A stretch of 64,000 bases of DNA from Labrenzia sp. PHM005 (lineage in GTDB: Bacteria; Pseudomonadota; Alphaproteobacteria; Rhizobiales; Stappiaceae): positions 4,273,001 through 4,337,000 of the forward strand of contig NZ_CP041191.1 in NCBI RefSeq assembly GCF_006517275.1, read 5' to 3'. The translations under genes and the position numbers were made by a program. Every line of letters begins with the position of its first letter. Within the stretch, counting starts at the first letter, position 1. Shown piece after piece: positions 44,489 to 54,472 of the stretch. The notes beneath the pieces were generated by a model that was not told the DNA's origin, searched no databases, and worked only from the letters and a program-made list of their open reading frames with translations.

Positions 44489-46474
44489 GTGAAGGGTCTA
44501 CCGTCTCAGGGATCGGGTTTTATCCGGTCCAAGCGCTTCAGCGCATTTTACGCAAGCATTTTAGCAAAAAATGCGGCGTGTCTTGCTGTGTCTGCGCGCA
44601 GATTTCTGCCTTTATTCATCGCTTTGCCGTTGTTAGGCCTACCGGTTCCCGTAAATGCCGTTGAAATCTTCGGCTGGAAGTTTTTTGAAAGCGCCAAGGA
44701 AGAAGCCGAAGCCGTTCCGGATCCAATCTCTTATCAAGCCGAACTGTCCGTTTCGGACGGTGACGATGGTGAACTGGCATCAGAGCTGACGTCTGCATCC
44801 TTGCTGGTCCGTCAGCAGGAAAAGCCCCCTTCTGGAGAAGCCGGTCTGATCGCCCGTGCTCTGTCCGACCGGGAAAGGTTGATTGCCCGCCTTTATGCCG
44901 CTGGTCATTATGGCGGAACGGTCGATATCTCACTGAACCGATTGCCGCTGGAATCGGCGCTGGAGCGCGCTGGTTTGCCGGATGCACGGCCGGTGAATGT
45001 CCGCATTCTCGTTAACCCGGGCCCGGCTTTTACATTTGGCAAAGTCTCGATCGAAAGCCGCAACAGCGAACTTTCGACCGACCCGTCATTCTGGGGTCTC
45101 GCGCCGGGCGACCCGGCCGGTTCCGGAAAGATCCTGAGCGCCGAAAAACGCATCGTTTCGCTCCTGCGTGGCCGGGGCTATCCAAAAGCGAAAATCGCGG
45201 AACGCCGGATAACAGCGGACCACGCCACGAAGACCCTGGACGCAACGATTGTTGCCGATGCCGGCCCGAAGGCCCGCTTCGGTGCTGTGACGGTATCGGG
45301 AACCGACGTCACCAAACCAGGTTTCGTGGTTCAGCAAGCCATGATCCCGGAAGGTGGCACTTATTCGCCCGAGGATATTGCGAGAGCCCGCAAGCGGCTG
45401 AATGATCTTGGTATCTTTTCATCCGTGCGCTTTGTCGAGGGCGATGTCGCGGGACCAGACGGCACACTGCCAATCACCATCGAAGTCAGCGAGCGTAAGC
45501 GCCATGTGATCGGCGCCGGGGCCTCTTGGTCCAGTTCGGAAGGGTTCAGTGCGGAGGCCTATTGGCGTCGGCGCAACCTATTCGGCGGCGGCGAAACCTT
45601 GTCTGTCGAAGGCTCAGTTGGCCGCATTGGATCGGAGAACATTTCGAAACAGGAATACTCTGCACGGGTGGCCTTTGAAAAGCCTGGTGTCTTGGGTCCC
45701 TTGACCAGCTTCTCAACAAGCTTTGAAGCCCGGCAGGAAAATCCGGATGCCTATATCAGCCGGACGATGACTTATGATGCATATCTGAGCCGCGAGTTCA
45801 GCGAGACGACACGCGGAAGAGTTGGCGCAGAAATTCAATATGCCGATGAAGAAGATGCATTTGGCGAAAACCAGTACCTGCTGGTTGGCTTGCCTGCGGA
45901 TCTGACATTCGACAACCGCGACAACAAGCTCAATCCGTCAGAAGGCATCTTTGCTGCCGTGTTCGGCGAACCGGCCTATGACGCCAAAAACTCTAACGGA
46001 ATGGGATTCCTGAAGGGCACGGTTTCGACCTACTACGCATTGGATGACGCCAAACGGTTTATCCTTGCAGGCAAGCTCTCTGCTGGATCGATCATCGCGC
46101 CGTCGGTGTCCGCCGTTCCTGCGAACCGGCGTTTGATTGCCGGCGGCGGTGGCTCCATTCGCGGATATGCCTACCGCAATGTCGGGCCACGTTTGAACGG
46201 CGAAGTTGTCGGCGGCCGGTCGCTCGTAGAAATGTCAGGCGAAGTCCGGGTCAAAATCACGGATAAGATCGGCATTGTCGGCTTTGTCGATGCCGGTAAT
46301 GCATATGAAGACACCATTCCCGACTTTTCTGACGGCCTGAAGGTAGGCGTTGGTGCTGGCCTGCGCTATTTTACCCCCATAGGACCGCTTCGCGTCGACG
46401 CGGCGGTGCCGTTGGATCCGGAAAAGGATGATCCGGATTTTGCCCTTTATGTCGGACTGAGCCAGGCCTTCTGA
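44489..46474 (+). CDS. tamA: Autotransporter assembly complex outer-membrane protein TamA
   Basis: A 661-residue BamA-superfamily outer-membrane protein. The signal region is followed by POTRA repeats (about 110-335), then a 16-strand barrel of the Omp85 type with GGGGSIRGYAYRN (the lid-lock RGY motif) and a terminal aromatic residue (VGLSQAF). The start is a GTG at 44489 without an obvious ribosome site, so the N-terminus may be shorter. It is followed 5 bases later by tamB. With TamB it moves lipids or proteins across the envelope. Confidence 0.93.
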   Translation: MKGLPSQGSGFIRSKRFSAFYASILAKNAACLAVSARRFLPLFIALPLLGLPVPVNAVEIFGWKFFESAKEEAEAVPDPISYQAELSVSDGDDGELASELTSASLLVRQQEKPPSGEAGLIARALSDRERLIARLYAAGHYGGTVDISLNRLPLESALERAGLPDARPVNVRILVNPGPAFTFGKVSIESRNSELSTDPSFWGLAPGDPAGSGKILSAEKRIVSLLRGRGYPKAKIAERRITADHATKTLDATIVADAGPKARFGAVTVSGTDVTKPGFVVQQAMIPEGGTYSPEDIARARKRLNDLGIFSSVRFVEGDVAGPDGTLPITIEVSERKRHVIGAGASWSSSEGFSAEAYWRRRNLFGGGETLSVEGSVGRIGSENISKQEYSARVAFEKPGVLGPLTSFSTSFEARQENPDAYISRTMTYDAYLSREFSETTRGRVGAEIQYADEEDAFGENQYLLVGLPADLTFDNRDNKLNPSEGIFAAVFGEPAYDAKNSNGMGFLKGTVSTYYALDDAKRFILAGKLSAGSIIAPSVSAVPANRRLIAGGGGSIRGYAYRNVGPRLNGEVVGGRSLVEMSGEVRVKITDKIGIVGFVDAGNAYEDTIPDFSDGLKVGVGAGLRYFTPIGPLRVDAAVPLDPEKDDPDFALYVGLSQAF

Positions 46475-46479
46475 CGCCA

Positions 46480-49400
46480 ATGCGTTTTTTAAAGCTCTCC
46501 TTGCGGATTTTCGGACTGCTTGCCGCGGTCGCCGTCGCAGTGCCACTGTTTGTAATTGTTTGCCTGCAATTCCCGTCGGGACGGACTTTGCTTTCAAATG
46601 TGGTCAGTGACCTTGCCTCAAAACCCGGACAAACTGTCGAGATTGAAGACCTCTACATCGGCTTTGGTCTGGATGCTTCGGCAAAAAGGATTGCGATTGC
46701 AGATGACACCGGCCTGTGGCTGGAAGCAGAAGAAATCAATCTCTCCTGGTCGCCGTCACATTTGTTGTCCGGCTCTTTGGATCTTGATGCCGTCGCGCTG
46801 AAACGGCTTGATTTCAATCGGTTGCCGCACTCTACAGACGCGGCCGAACCCAATAATGACACTGCAAATACATCCCAATCATCCTTTGGGTTGCCGTTCG
46901 ACATTTCTTTGAATGCGTTGACTGTTAGAGAAATCAATCTCGGCGAACCAGTTCTGGGAACTCCAATAGCCATGGCGCTCACCGGGTCCGGGACAGCTGC
47001 GCTGGAGCCGGCGGTGTTTGCAGCCGAGTTGAGCGTCAAACGGATCGATGGCGTTGACGGATTTCTGACCGCGAGCGCAGAGTTTGCCCCCGAAGATGAA
47101 ACACTAACCTTCGACATCAAAGCGTCTGAACCACGCGGCGGTATAGCGGCCCGGCTTATGGATGTGCCCAATCTGCCGGCTTTGGGTTTGACGCTGACAG
47201 GCAGCGGGCCGATTGATGATTGGGCTGCGGATCTGGCCATTTCCCTGGACGGACATCAAACCGTCTCTGGTAACGCGAAACTGACCAAAACCCTCGCCAT
47301 CCGGAACCTGACCTTTGATTTGGACGGCGATCTTGCGCCACTCGCTCCGCCGGAAATTCAAGCGTTTTTGCTCGGAACCACACGTGCGACAGGCAGTGCG
47401 GATTTTTCATTGAACTTTGCGCCGTATGAAGGTGAGATTGATCTGAAAACGCAGACCGTCACACTGTCGGGCAAGGGGGAAATCGTTGAGGATCGGATCT
47501 CCGCGAAGGCCGATCTGACGATCAATGCAGGAAACGACGCGCTGATTGCCGTTGACTTCGACGGACGCCGCGTTGCTTTTGGCCCCGTTCACGCTCAGCT
47601 TTCTGCTGATGGCCCGCTGACTTCCGCCGACTGGACCGCGGAGGCCGGGCTGCAATCGTTTCAGACAACAGAAGCCCAGGTTGACCGACTCACGTTGAAA
47701 GCCAGCGGTTCTGGAGCGGACTTTACCCCCAATATACTCGCGACACCGTTCAACTTCGATTTGGATGTCCATGGGTTTCAGGGGCTGGCACCCGAGACAC
47801 AGGCGCTGTCCGGCAGGCTTTCGGCCACAGCCAATGGCCACCTCAAGGCCGCTGAGAAGTCTGTCAATTTGGTGACATTGGATGTGAAATCCAATGTGGC
47901 CGACATTGGCCTCTCAGACACAGTCCTTTCGCAAGACAAAGCCGCTGGGAACGGGAATGTTTCTGTTTTCGATCTCGCGTTTCTATCCCAATTGGCGGGC
48001 CGTGATCTCGGAGGAGCGCTTGCAGCCAACATCTCGTTTGATGTTAACCCGACCGCACTCTCCGGCACGGCCGAGTTTTCTGCTGCCGGGAACGATATAA
48101 AAACTGGCGTGCGCCAAGCAGATGCCCTCTTGCACGGCAAAACCGATGTCACCGGATCGATCGCACTCAACGGTCCAACGTCGATTTCAATCCAGGATTT
48201 GTCGGTCAAAAACGCCACTCTTAACGCCACAGCGGCCGCCGATTATTCAAATGGTGCCCTGACATCAAATCTGTCCCTGTCTCTGCTTGAGCTCGCCCGA
48301 GCCGATCCCCAGTTGGGGGGCGCCCTTGATTTGAGCGCTAAAACCACCGGACCAGTCGACAAGCTTGAAATCTCGGCGTCCGCCCGTTCAAAACAAATTC
48401 TTTTGGCCGGGACGCCGCTCGACAATCTGGATCTTAACGTCGACGCGATTGCCGACCGTACAGCGCCGTCTGCGGATATCAAGGGATCAGCCGATCTCAG
48501 CGGCCAGAATGTCTCAATTGATGTGGATTTGACGAGTGATAAGGGTTCTGCCGACCTTGATCCGCTCGCCATACGCCTTGCGGGCAACAGTGTGACCGGC
48601 GCTCTTACCGTCTCAGATCTGGATAAGCCGCTGGAGACCTTAAGCGGTGCGTTGAAGATTGATGCACCGGACCTGGCGTCAATCTCGCCGCTGGTACTCA
48701 CAGATCTCAGCGGCAGCGTAAAGGGAACGCTGACGGCGGATCCGGACAAGACCAAGCTCCTGCTGGATCTGACGGGCGCCGATATCGACATCCCGTCCCT
48801 CAGTCTCGGGTCTCTCAGTTTAAAGGCGGATCTGACCCAGCCATACGATCCCAGAAGCCTTTCCGCCCATCTTCAGCTCACTGATCTCATCACACCGGCA
48901 ACACCTGTGCGCAGCGCTGATATCACGGCCCGGCCAGCCGGCGACGGCACTGCTTTAAATGCGGATGTAAAACTCGAAGAAGGTGCTGAAGATGGCCTAT
49001 CGCTGTCCGCGCACCTAAGCCAACCTTCGGCAGATAGCTATACGCTGGCCCTCAACCAGCTGGCACTGACGTACCAAGGCATCAAGAGCCAGCTCAAACA
49101 CCCCGCGGCGATCCGCTATACAGACGGCACGGCGGACATTTCGCCGTTGGAGCTGGCTCTTGGCAAAGGATCTTTGTCGATTTCCGGCTCTGCGGGTCAA
49201 ACACTCGGGCTACAGGCGGCTCTCAATGCAGTCCCCCTCTCGCTTGCCAACGCCTTTGTTCCGTCCCTTGATATCGGAGGCACCCTTTCAGGCTCAGTTT
49301 CTGCAACCGGCAGTGCCTCGGATCCGCAAGCGGACTGGACTTTAACCGGTGCTGGCCTGACTGCCGCCCCGCTTAAAGCAAATGGCCTCTCCGCTCTGGG

Positions 49401-50826
49401 GCTATCGTCCACCGGGACGCTCAAAAACAATCAAATCAACCAGCAGACCAAACTCACCGATGCCAGTGGCTTGTCGGTCAGTGCAGACGGCCGCATTGGT
49501 CTCAAATCGCCTCAGCCAATTTCGCTCTCTGTCGCGGGAACTATCCCGATGGCAGCCCTGAGACGCCCGCTGTTGGAAGCCGGGATCCGGGCAGATGGCG
49601 GTGTCTCCTTGAAAGGCACCGTGGGTGGCAACGCCCAAGCGCCTGCCTACACTCTCACGGCAGCCCCTTCGGGCTTAAAAATCACCAGCTTGTCGACCGG
49701 ATTGACCGTGCAAAACATCCGGGGCTCTGCTGCAATCACTCAAGACCAGGCCTCTTTGAACGGCATCGCAGGTGATCTGGCAACAGGCGGATCGCTGTCG
49801 GCGACCGGAACGGTCGGCATGAAAAATGGATCTCCTGCCAATCTAACCTTGGCGCTTGATAGAGCCCGCTACATTGATCCCGGCCTCGTCAATGCCGAAG
49901 TCGATGCCAAGATATCCGTGACAGGGGCCCTGGCATCAGCCTCCGCCGCACCGCTGATTGGTGGAACGGTCACCATCAACAAAGCCGATGTTTCCATACC
50001 GGAGTCGCTCCCTGGTGCGATCGCGCCTGTGGAAGTGCGCCATCTGCATGCGTCAGCCGCAGTCCGCCGGCAGGCAGCCGAATTGGGCGGCGGTAAAAAG
50101 CAAAGCGCTACAGAGCAAAAGAGCAATCCCCCCCGCCTCGACGTCCTGGTCTCAGCACCTGGTCGGATTTTTGTTCGCGGCCGGGGTCTCGATGCGGAGC
50201 TGGAAGGCAATCTTAAAGTGGTGGGTACTACAGCGGATCCACAAGCCGTCGGTGCGTTTTCGCTGCGCCGAGGGCAATTCGACATCCTGACGCGACGTTT
50301 AACCTTCTCGTACGGGCGGGCAACCTTCGAAGGATCGATGACGCCGGTTCTCGATTTCGCCGCCACCTCAACGGTCAGTGACACCACCATCACGGTGAAA
50401 GTCTCCGGCGATGCCGACAATCCGGAAATTAGTTTCTCATCTTCGCCGGAACTTCCACAAGATGAAGTCCTTGCCCTGTTGCTCTTCGGCAAACGGGTGG
50501 GCAATCTTTCGGCATCGCAAATCGCCCAGCTTGGTGCTGCGATCGCCACGCTGACCGGTGGCAGTGACAGCGGTCCGCTCGCCCAAATCCGCAAGTCGCT
50601 CGGTCTCGATGCGATCGATATCGACACCTCCGGCGAGGACGGGCCTTCAGTTTCCGTCGGCCGCTATATCAACGACAACATCTACCTCGGTGTTGAACAA
50701 GGCACCCGCAGCGATTCCAGCCGGGTCAAAGTCGATATCGATCTCGACCGGGGATTAAAGGTTCGCGGCGAAGTCGGTGCAGACGGATCCTCAAAGGCGG
50801 GTATCTTTTTTGAACGTGAGTATTGA
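46480..50826 (+). CDS. tamB: TamB-family inner-membrane-anchored envelope protein
   Basis: A 1448-residue protein with one N-terminal membrane helix (about 8-28), a very long repetitive beta-rich middle of the AsmA/TamB type, and the DUF490 C-terminal domain (GQFDILTRRLTFSYGRATFEG, then ISFSSSPELPQDEVLALLLFG), ending in EREY. The hydrophobic groove is thought to carry phospholipid across the periplasm. It is cotranscribed with tamA. Confidence 0.95.
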   Translation: MRFLKLSLRIFGLLAAVAVAVPLFVIVCLQFPSGRTLLSNVVSDLASKPGQTVEIEDLYIGFGLDASAKRIAIADDTGLWLEAEEINLSWSPSHLLSGSLDLDAVALKRLDFNRLPHSTDAAEPNNDTANTSQSSFGLPFDISLNALTVREINLGEPVLGTPIAMALTGSGTAALEPAVFAAELSVKRIDGVDGFLTASAEFAPEDETLTFDIKASEPRGGIAARLMDVPNLPALGLTLTGSGPIDDWAADLAISLDGHQTVSGNAKLTKTLAIRNLTFDLDGDLAPLAPPEIQAFLLGTTRATGSADFSLNFAPYEGEIDLKTQTVTLSGKGEIVEDRISAKADLTINAGNDALIAVDFDGRRVAFGPVHAQLSADGPLTSADWTAEAGLQSFQTTEAQVDRLTLKASGSGADFTPNILATPFNFDLDVHGFQGLAPETQALSGRLSATANGHLKAAEKSVNLVTLDVKSNVADIGLSDTVLSQDKAAGNGNVSVFDLAFLSQLAGRDLGGALAANISFDVNPTALSGTAEFSAAGNDIKTGVRQADALLHGKTDVTGSIALNGPTSISIQDLSVKNATLNATAAADYSNGALTSNLSLSLLELARADPQLGGALDLSAKTTGPVDKLEISASARSKQILLAGTPLDNLDLNVDAIADRTAPSADIKGSADLSGQNVSIDVDLTSDKGSADLDPLAIRLAGNSVTGALTVSDLDKPLETLSGALKIDAPDLASISPLVLTDLSGSVKGTLTADPDKTKLLLDLTGADIDIPSLSLGSLSLKADLTQPYDPRSLSAHLQLTDLITPATPVRSADITARPAGDGTALNADVKLEEGAEDGLSLSAHLSQPSADSYTLALNQLALTYQGIKSQLKHPAAIRYTDGTADISPLELALGKGSLSISGSAGQTLGLQAALNAVPLSLANAFVPSLDIGGTLSGSVSATGSASDPQADWTLTGAGLTAAPLKANGLSALGLSSTGTLKNNQINQQTKLTDASGLSVSADGRIGLKSPQPISLSVAGTIPMAALRRPLLEAGIRADGGVSLKGTVGGNAQAPAYTLTAAPSGLKITSLSTGLTVQNIRGSAAITQDQASLNGIAGDLATGGSLSATGTVGMKNGSPANLTLALDRARYIDPGLVNAEVDAKISVTGALASASAAPLIGGTVTINKADVSIPESLPGAIAPVEVRHLHASAAVRRQAAELGGGKKQSATEQKSNPPRLDVLVSAPGRIFVRGRGLDAELEGNLKVVGTTADPQAVGAFSLRRGQFDILTRRLTFSYGRATFEGSMTPVLDFAATSTVSDTTITVKVSGDADNPEISFSSSPELPQDEVLALLLFGKRVGNLSASQIAQLGAAIATLTGGSDSGPLAQIRKSLGLDAIDIDTSGEDGPSVSVGRYINDNIYLGVEQGTRSDSSRVKVDIDLDRGLKVRGEVGADGSSKAGIFFEREY

Positions 50827-50996
50827 GGCGGCAATGGATTTTGGGGCCGTTTCTGGTTGTTTTCCGTCAAAACGCGTCAACTGCCACCGGTATTTTTAGC
50901 AGTTTTGCAGCAGAAAACCGCCACCCAGCTTTCTTTTTGCGACAATTCGCCTCCGGCCTGTTGCGGTGCACACCCAGAACGTGCGAGGTTCGCGCC

Positions 50997-51440
50997 ATGA
51001 CCCATCTTCACAAAATAGACTTGCCATCAGAGCCACAGGAATCCGTTTATCCCGCGGTCGAAATGCCTGAAGACAACGGATCAAATCACATGTCAAACCG
51101 CAGCAGCGACTACACTTTGGGTGAACGCATTTGTAAGGCACGCGACATCGCTGGTCTTTCGACCGCTCAGCTCGCCCGGCGCCTCGGCATCAAAACTGCA
51201 ACAATGCACAGCTGGGAAAGCGACCGGTCCGAGCCGCGTTCGAACAAATTGATCCTGCTCGCCGGTATCTTGAACGTCAGCCCGACTTGGCTGCTCGTTG
51301 GACGCGGCTCTCCGCCCGTTGCAGAAGATGCAGCTGCTGATATCGACAGCATGCGCGTTGCCCTCGATCGGATCCAGAAACAAGCACAAGCGCTTGCCGA
51401 CGAGATTTCCGTCCTTCAAAGCCGTCTCGGCGGAAGCTAA
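50997..51440 (+). CDS. XRE-family helix-turn-helix regulator
   Basis: About 147 residues from the ATG at 50997, which has GAGG 8 bases upstream; the frame is open from within tamB, and a shorter start at about codon 32 is possible. The HTH spans about 40-100 (LGERICKARDIAGLSTAQLA, then LGIKTATMHSWESDRSEPR). The C-terminus is a short coiled coil (about 120-145). Target unknown. Confidence 0.86.
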   Translation: MTHLHKIDLPSEPQESVYPAVEMPEDNGSNHMSNRSSDYTLGERICKARDIAGLSTAQLARRLGIKTATMHSWESDRSEPRSNKLILLAGILNVSPTWLLVGRGSPPVAEDAAADIDSMRVALDRIQKQAQALADEISVLQSRLGGS

Positions 51441-51794
51441 TCCAGCCTTCTGCTCCCGATATTTACGGTCTACCGCCCAGCCAGGCGCATCAAGTCTTCT
51501 TAAATTGCGCCGGCGGGCAAAGCCGTTTTCCCGTGCCTTTTCCTCAGGGAGAGAGCCGCCGGTTACCAGGCGGCTACGCGCCATCTGATATTGCTGTTTC
51601 AATAAACGACAGCGCATGCCCTCAGAAATCTTGTCCTTATGCAGCAGGGCATTTGTAGGTTTCATATAAAAGCCCCCGGACATTGATTTTTCACGTGCGA
51701 ATGGTCTTGCCAGACCCTTAGGCGAGCGCCTATCACATTGGCACTTAAGACCGGCACGCATCCGGATCCCGCCTCTTTAGCCACGGAGTTCTCC
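51441..51794. other. Intergenic region upstream of gabD
   Basis: A 354-base gap. A stem GCCGCC/GGCGGC lies near 51560-51580 without a T-run. A reverse-strand frame crosses the region but continues antisense through the XRE gene, and I do not believe it. No RNA gene is visible. Confidence 0.4.
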
Positions 51795-53252
51795 ATGTCT
51801 CTCAACCCAGCGCTTTTGAAACAGCAGGTCTACATCGACGGTTCCTGGCAGGATGCCGACAGCGGCAAAACACTGGATGTTACCAATCCGGCGACCGGCG
51901 AAACCATCGGCACCATTCCGTTTTGCGGGCGGGAGGAGACAAACCGGGCAATTGCGGCGGCCCACAAAGCCATGCCAGCCTGGAAGGCCATGACTGCAGA
52001 AGCGCGCGCCACCATCATGCACAAGCTGTGCGATGAGATCATGGCCGTGATCGACGATCTCGCAGTGCTCCTGACCACAGAGATGGGCAAGCCGCTCGCG
52101 GAAGCCAAAGGCGAGATTGCGCTTGGCGTCAAATACATCCGCTTTTTTGCCGAAGAAGGCAAACGCATTTACGGCGACACCATCCCCTCCCCTTGGGCTG
52201 ACCGGCGCATCCTGGTGACCAAGGAACCGGTTGGTGTCGTTGGTTCGATCACGCCCTGGAACTTCCCGAATTCGATGATCGCCCGCAAGCTTGGCGCTGC
52301 CCTTGCTGCGGGCTGCACCATGGTGATGAAACCGGCTGAATTCACACCGTATTCAGCGTTGATCTACGGCATTCTGGCTGAAAAAGCCGGTGTCCCGGCC
52401 GGTGTGATCAACATCGTCACCGGTGATGCTCCGGCAATCGGCGAGGAAATGTGCGAAAACCCGCAGCTCAAAAAGATCACCTTCACCGGATCGACCCGGG
52501 TCGGCAAACTGCTTGCCGGCAATGCTGGCAAGAACATGAAGAAGATCTCCATGGAGCTTGGCGGCAATGCGCCCTTCATCGTCTTCGATGACGCGGATCT
52601 CGACAAAGCAGTTGAAGGCGCGATCGCGTCGAAATTCCGGAACTCCGGTCAGACCTGCGTTTGTGCCAACCGGCTTTATGTCCAGGCAGGTGTCTATGAT
52701 GCCTTTGCCGCAAAGCTGAAAGACGCCATCGCAGCCCAGCTGAAAACCGGCAACGGCCTGGAAAGTGGCAGCACACAAGGCCCGCTGATCAACGAAGCCG
52801 CTTTGGACAAGGTCGCCGATCACGTGGCAGACGCGCTCGCCAAAGGCGGCGAACTTGTGAGCGGCGGCAAACGCAGCGACGGACCGGGCACGTTCTATGA
52901 GCCAACCCTCATTACCGGCGCCACCGCCGACATGAAGGTGGCAAGCGAAGAAACGTTTGGACCGCTGGCAGCGCTCTTCAAGTTCGATACGGAGGCAGAA
53001 GCCATCGCCCGCGCCAACGATACAGAATATGGCCTGGCATGCTATTTCTTCACCAAGGATCTCGGCCGTACGTTCCGCGTCATGGAAAACCTCCAGTACG
53101 GCCTTGTGGGCGTGAATGAGGGTGTGATCACCACAGAAGTCGCCCCCTTCGGCGGTTTCAAGGACAGTGGCATCGGCAATGAAGGCTCAAAATACGGCCT
53201 CGATGACTACCTGAATATCAAATACAGCTGCCTAGGCGGTTTGGGGCTCTAA
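51795..53252 (+). CDS. gabD: NAD(P)-dependent succinate-semialdehyde dehydrogenase
   Basis: A 485-residue aldehyde dehydrogenase starting at the ATG at 51795, with GGAG 6 bases upstream. The catalytic Glu254 (MELGGNAPFIV) and Cys288 (SGQTCVCANR) fall at the numbers known for E. coli GabD. TPWNFPNSMIARKLGAALAAGC is the cofactor loop. It converts succinate semialdehyde from 4-aminobutyrate to succinate. No gabT is adjacent. The glutarate-semialdehyde role of close relatives cannot be excluded. Confidence 0.93.
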   Translation: MSLNPALLKQQVYIDGSWQDADSGKTLDVTNPATGETIGTIPFCGREETNRAIAAAHKAMPAWKAMTAEARATIMHKLCDEIMAVIDDLAVLLTTEMGKPLAEAKGEIALGVKYIRFFAEEGKRIYGDTIPSPWADRRILVTKEPVGVVGSITPWNFPNSMIARKLGAALAAGCTMVMKPAEFTPYSALIYGILAEKAGVPAGVINIVTGDAPAIGEEMCENPQLKKITFTGSTRVGKLLAGNAGKNMKKISMELGGNAPFIVFDDADLDKAVEGAIASKFRNSGQTCVCANRLYVQAGVYDAFAAKLKDAIAAQLKTGNGLESGSTQGPLINEAALDKVADHVADALAKGGELVSGGKRSDGPGTFYEPTLITGATADMKVASEETFGPLAALFKFDTEAEAIARANDTEYGLACYFFTKDLGRTFRVMENLQYGLVGVNEGVITTEVAPFGGFKDSGIGNEGSKYGLDDYLNIKYSCLGGLGL

Positions 53253-53309
53253 CTCTAAAGGCGTCGTAACTGGTCTTTGACCGGATAACACAGGAAAAAA
53301 GTGGAAGAA

Positions 53310-53336
53310 AAGGTTGCCTACCCGGCAGCCTTTTTT
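53310..53336 (+). terminator. gabD terminator overlapping the convergent MFS gene end
   Basis: AAGGTTGCC, loop TACCC, GGCAGCCTT then T-run. It ends gabD transcription. The downstream arm is also the last codons of the convergent MFS gene (stop at 53318-53320), so one sequence codes protein on the reverse strand and a hairpin on the + strand. Confidence 0.75.
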
Positions 53337-54472
53337 GCAAAGAGCGGCACCAGCGCCAACAGCGCTGCCAAACCGGCAAAGGCTAGCGTCAGTCCAATTG
53401 CATCGGCAATGAAACCGATTGCGGCCGGGCCAAGCAAAATCCCGGCATATCCGGCGGTCGCGACGACCGCAATCGCCTGACCGGATGGCATCTGCCGCTG
53501 CCGGCCGGCAAGGCTGAACAGCACCGGCACGATATTCGACGCGCCGAAGCCAATGGCCAGAAACCCGATCATTGCTATAAAAATGTTTGCCCCCAAGGAG
53601 GCCAGTAGCACTCCGGCAATCGTCAAAGCGCCACCCCAGAACAAGGTGTTGCGGCTGCCCACAGCTGCAACGAACCGGTCTCCGAACAATCGGCCGATCA
53701 TCATCGCAATCGAAAAGACCATGAACCCGATCCCGCCTTCTGAGATTGCCACAAGACCCTTTTCGGTGATCAGCAGAGCGCTCCAATCAAGGACCGCCCC
53801 TTCGATTAGAAATGTTATTGCAGCCAGAGCTGCCAGCAAAAGGATGGCACCGGGCGGGATACGCTTTCGGCGTGTCGTTTCATCGGCCAGGCCTTTGCAA
53901 TCCAGAAGGTTCGGTCCTGCAAACAGCAAGATGAGTAACGCAAGGCCTGCCGTCAGCAGCGCCGCAATGGGCGGTGTCAGGCCAATCGCCAGAAACAGTG
54001 TCATACCACCTGCTCCAACAAAACCGCCGACACTAAACTGAGCATGAAAACCGGACATAAGCGGCCGTTCAGAGGCGCTTTCAACCACAACCGCGTGCGA
54101 GTTCATCGCCACTTCCAGAAGCCCTAGAAAGCCACCGATGAGAAACACCGCGGCGATCAGCGACGGGACAGAGGCCAGCACGCCTAAAGCCGGAAAAACG
54201 ACGCACAGCCCGGCACCGCCATAAAGGATCACGTTTCTGGCGCCAAACCGTGTGCACAGCCCTCCCGCCAATGGCATGAAAACCACAGAGCCAATCCCTA
54301 GGCATAATAACAATAAACCGAGACCGGCCTCATCCAGCCCGGTGCGCAATTTGGCAAAGGGGATCAGCGGCGACCATGCGCCCATGATGAAACCAGGTAC
54401 AAAAAACACCATCCGGGTGGCCAGGCGGGTTTCCGGCCGGTTGCTGGACACAGCAGCAGCGCGTGCAGTCAT
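53318..54472 (-). CDS. MFS transporter
   Basis: A 384-residue MFS protein with about 12 membrane helices, without a long N-terminal extension. FFVPGFIMGAWSPLIPFAKL and GLCTRFGARNVILYG (loop 2-3) mark the N-half; the C-half reads FLAIGFGASNIVPVLFSLAG, as in fucose/glucose-type or YbjJ-like carriers. The start overlaps the DeoR gene by 4 bases (ATGA), so the two are cotranscribed. GGAGGG precedes the ATG. Substrate probably a sugar or sugar phosphate derivative, by analogy with its DeoR partner. Confidence 0.87.
   Translation of the reverse strand: MTARAAAVSSNRPETRLATRMVFFVPGFIMGAWSPLIPFAKLRTGLDEAGLGLLLLCLGIGSVVFMPLAGGLCTRFGARNVILYGGAGLCVVFPALGVLASVPSLIAAVFLIGGFLGLLEVAMNSHAVVVESASERPLMSGFHAQFSVGGFVGAGGMTLFLAIGLTPPIAALLTAGLALLILLFAGPNLLDCKGLADETTRRKRIPPGAILLLAALAAITFLIEGAVLDWSALLITEKGLVAISEGGIGFMVFSIAMMIGRLFGDRFVAAVGSRNTLFWGGALTIAGVLLASLGANIFIAMIGFLAIGFGASNIVPVLFSLAGRQRQMPSGQAIAVVATAGYAGILLGPAAIGFIADAIGLTLAFAGLAALLALVPLFAKKAAG

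Noticed and set aside
51093..51761. A 222-codon reverse-strand frame upstream of gabD
   Set aside because: Its second half is antisense to the XRE regulator, and no domain is seen. Its first half could encode a short peptide but has no supporting signal.
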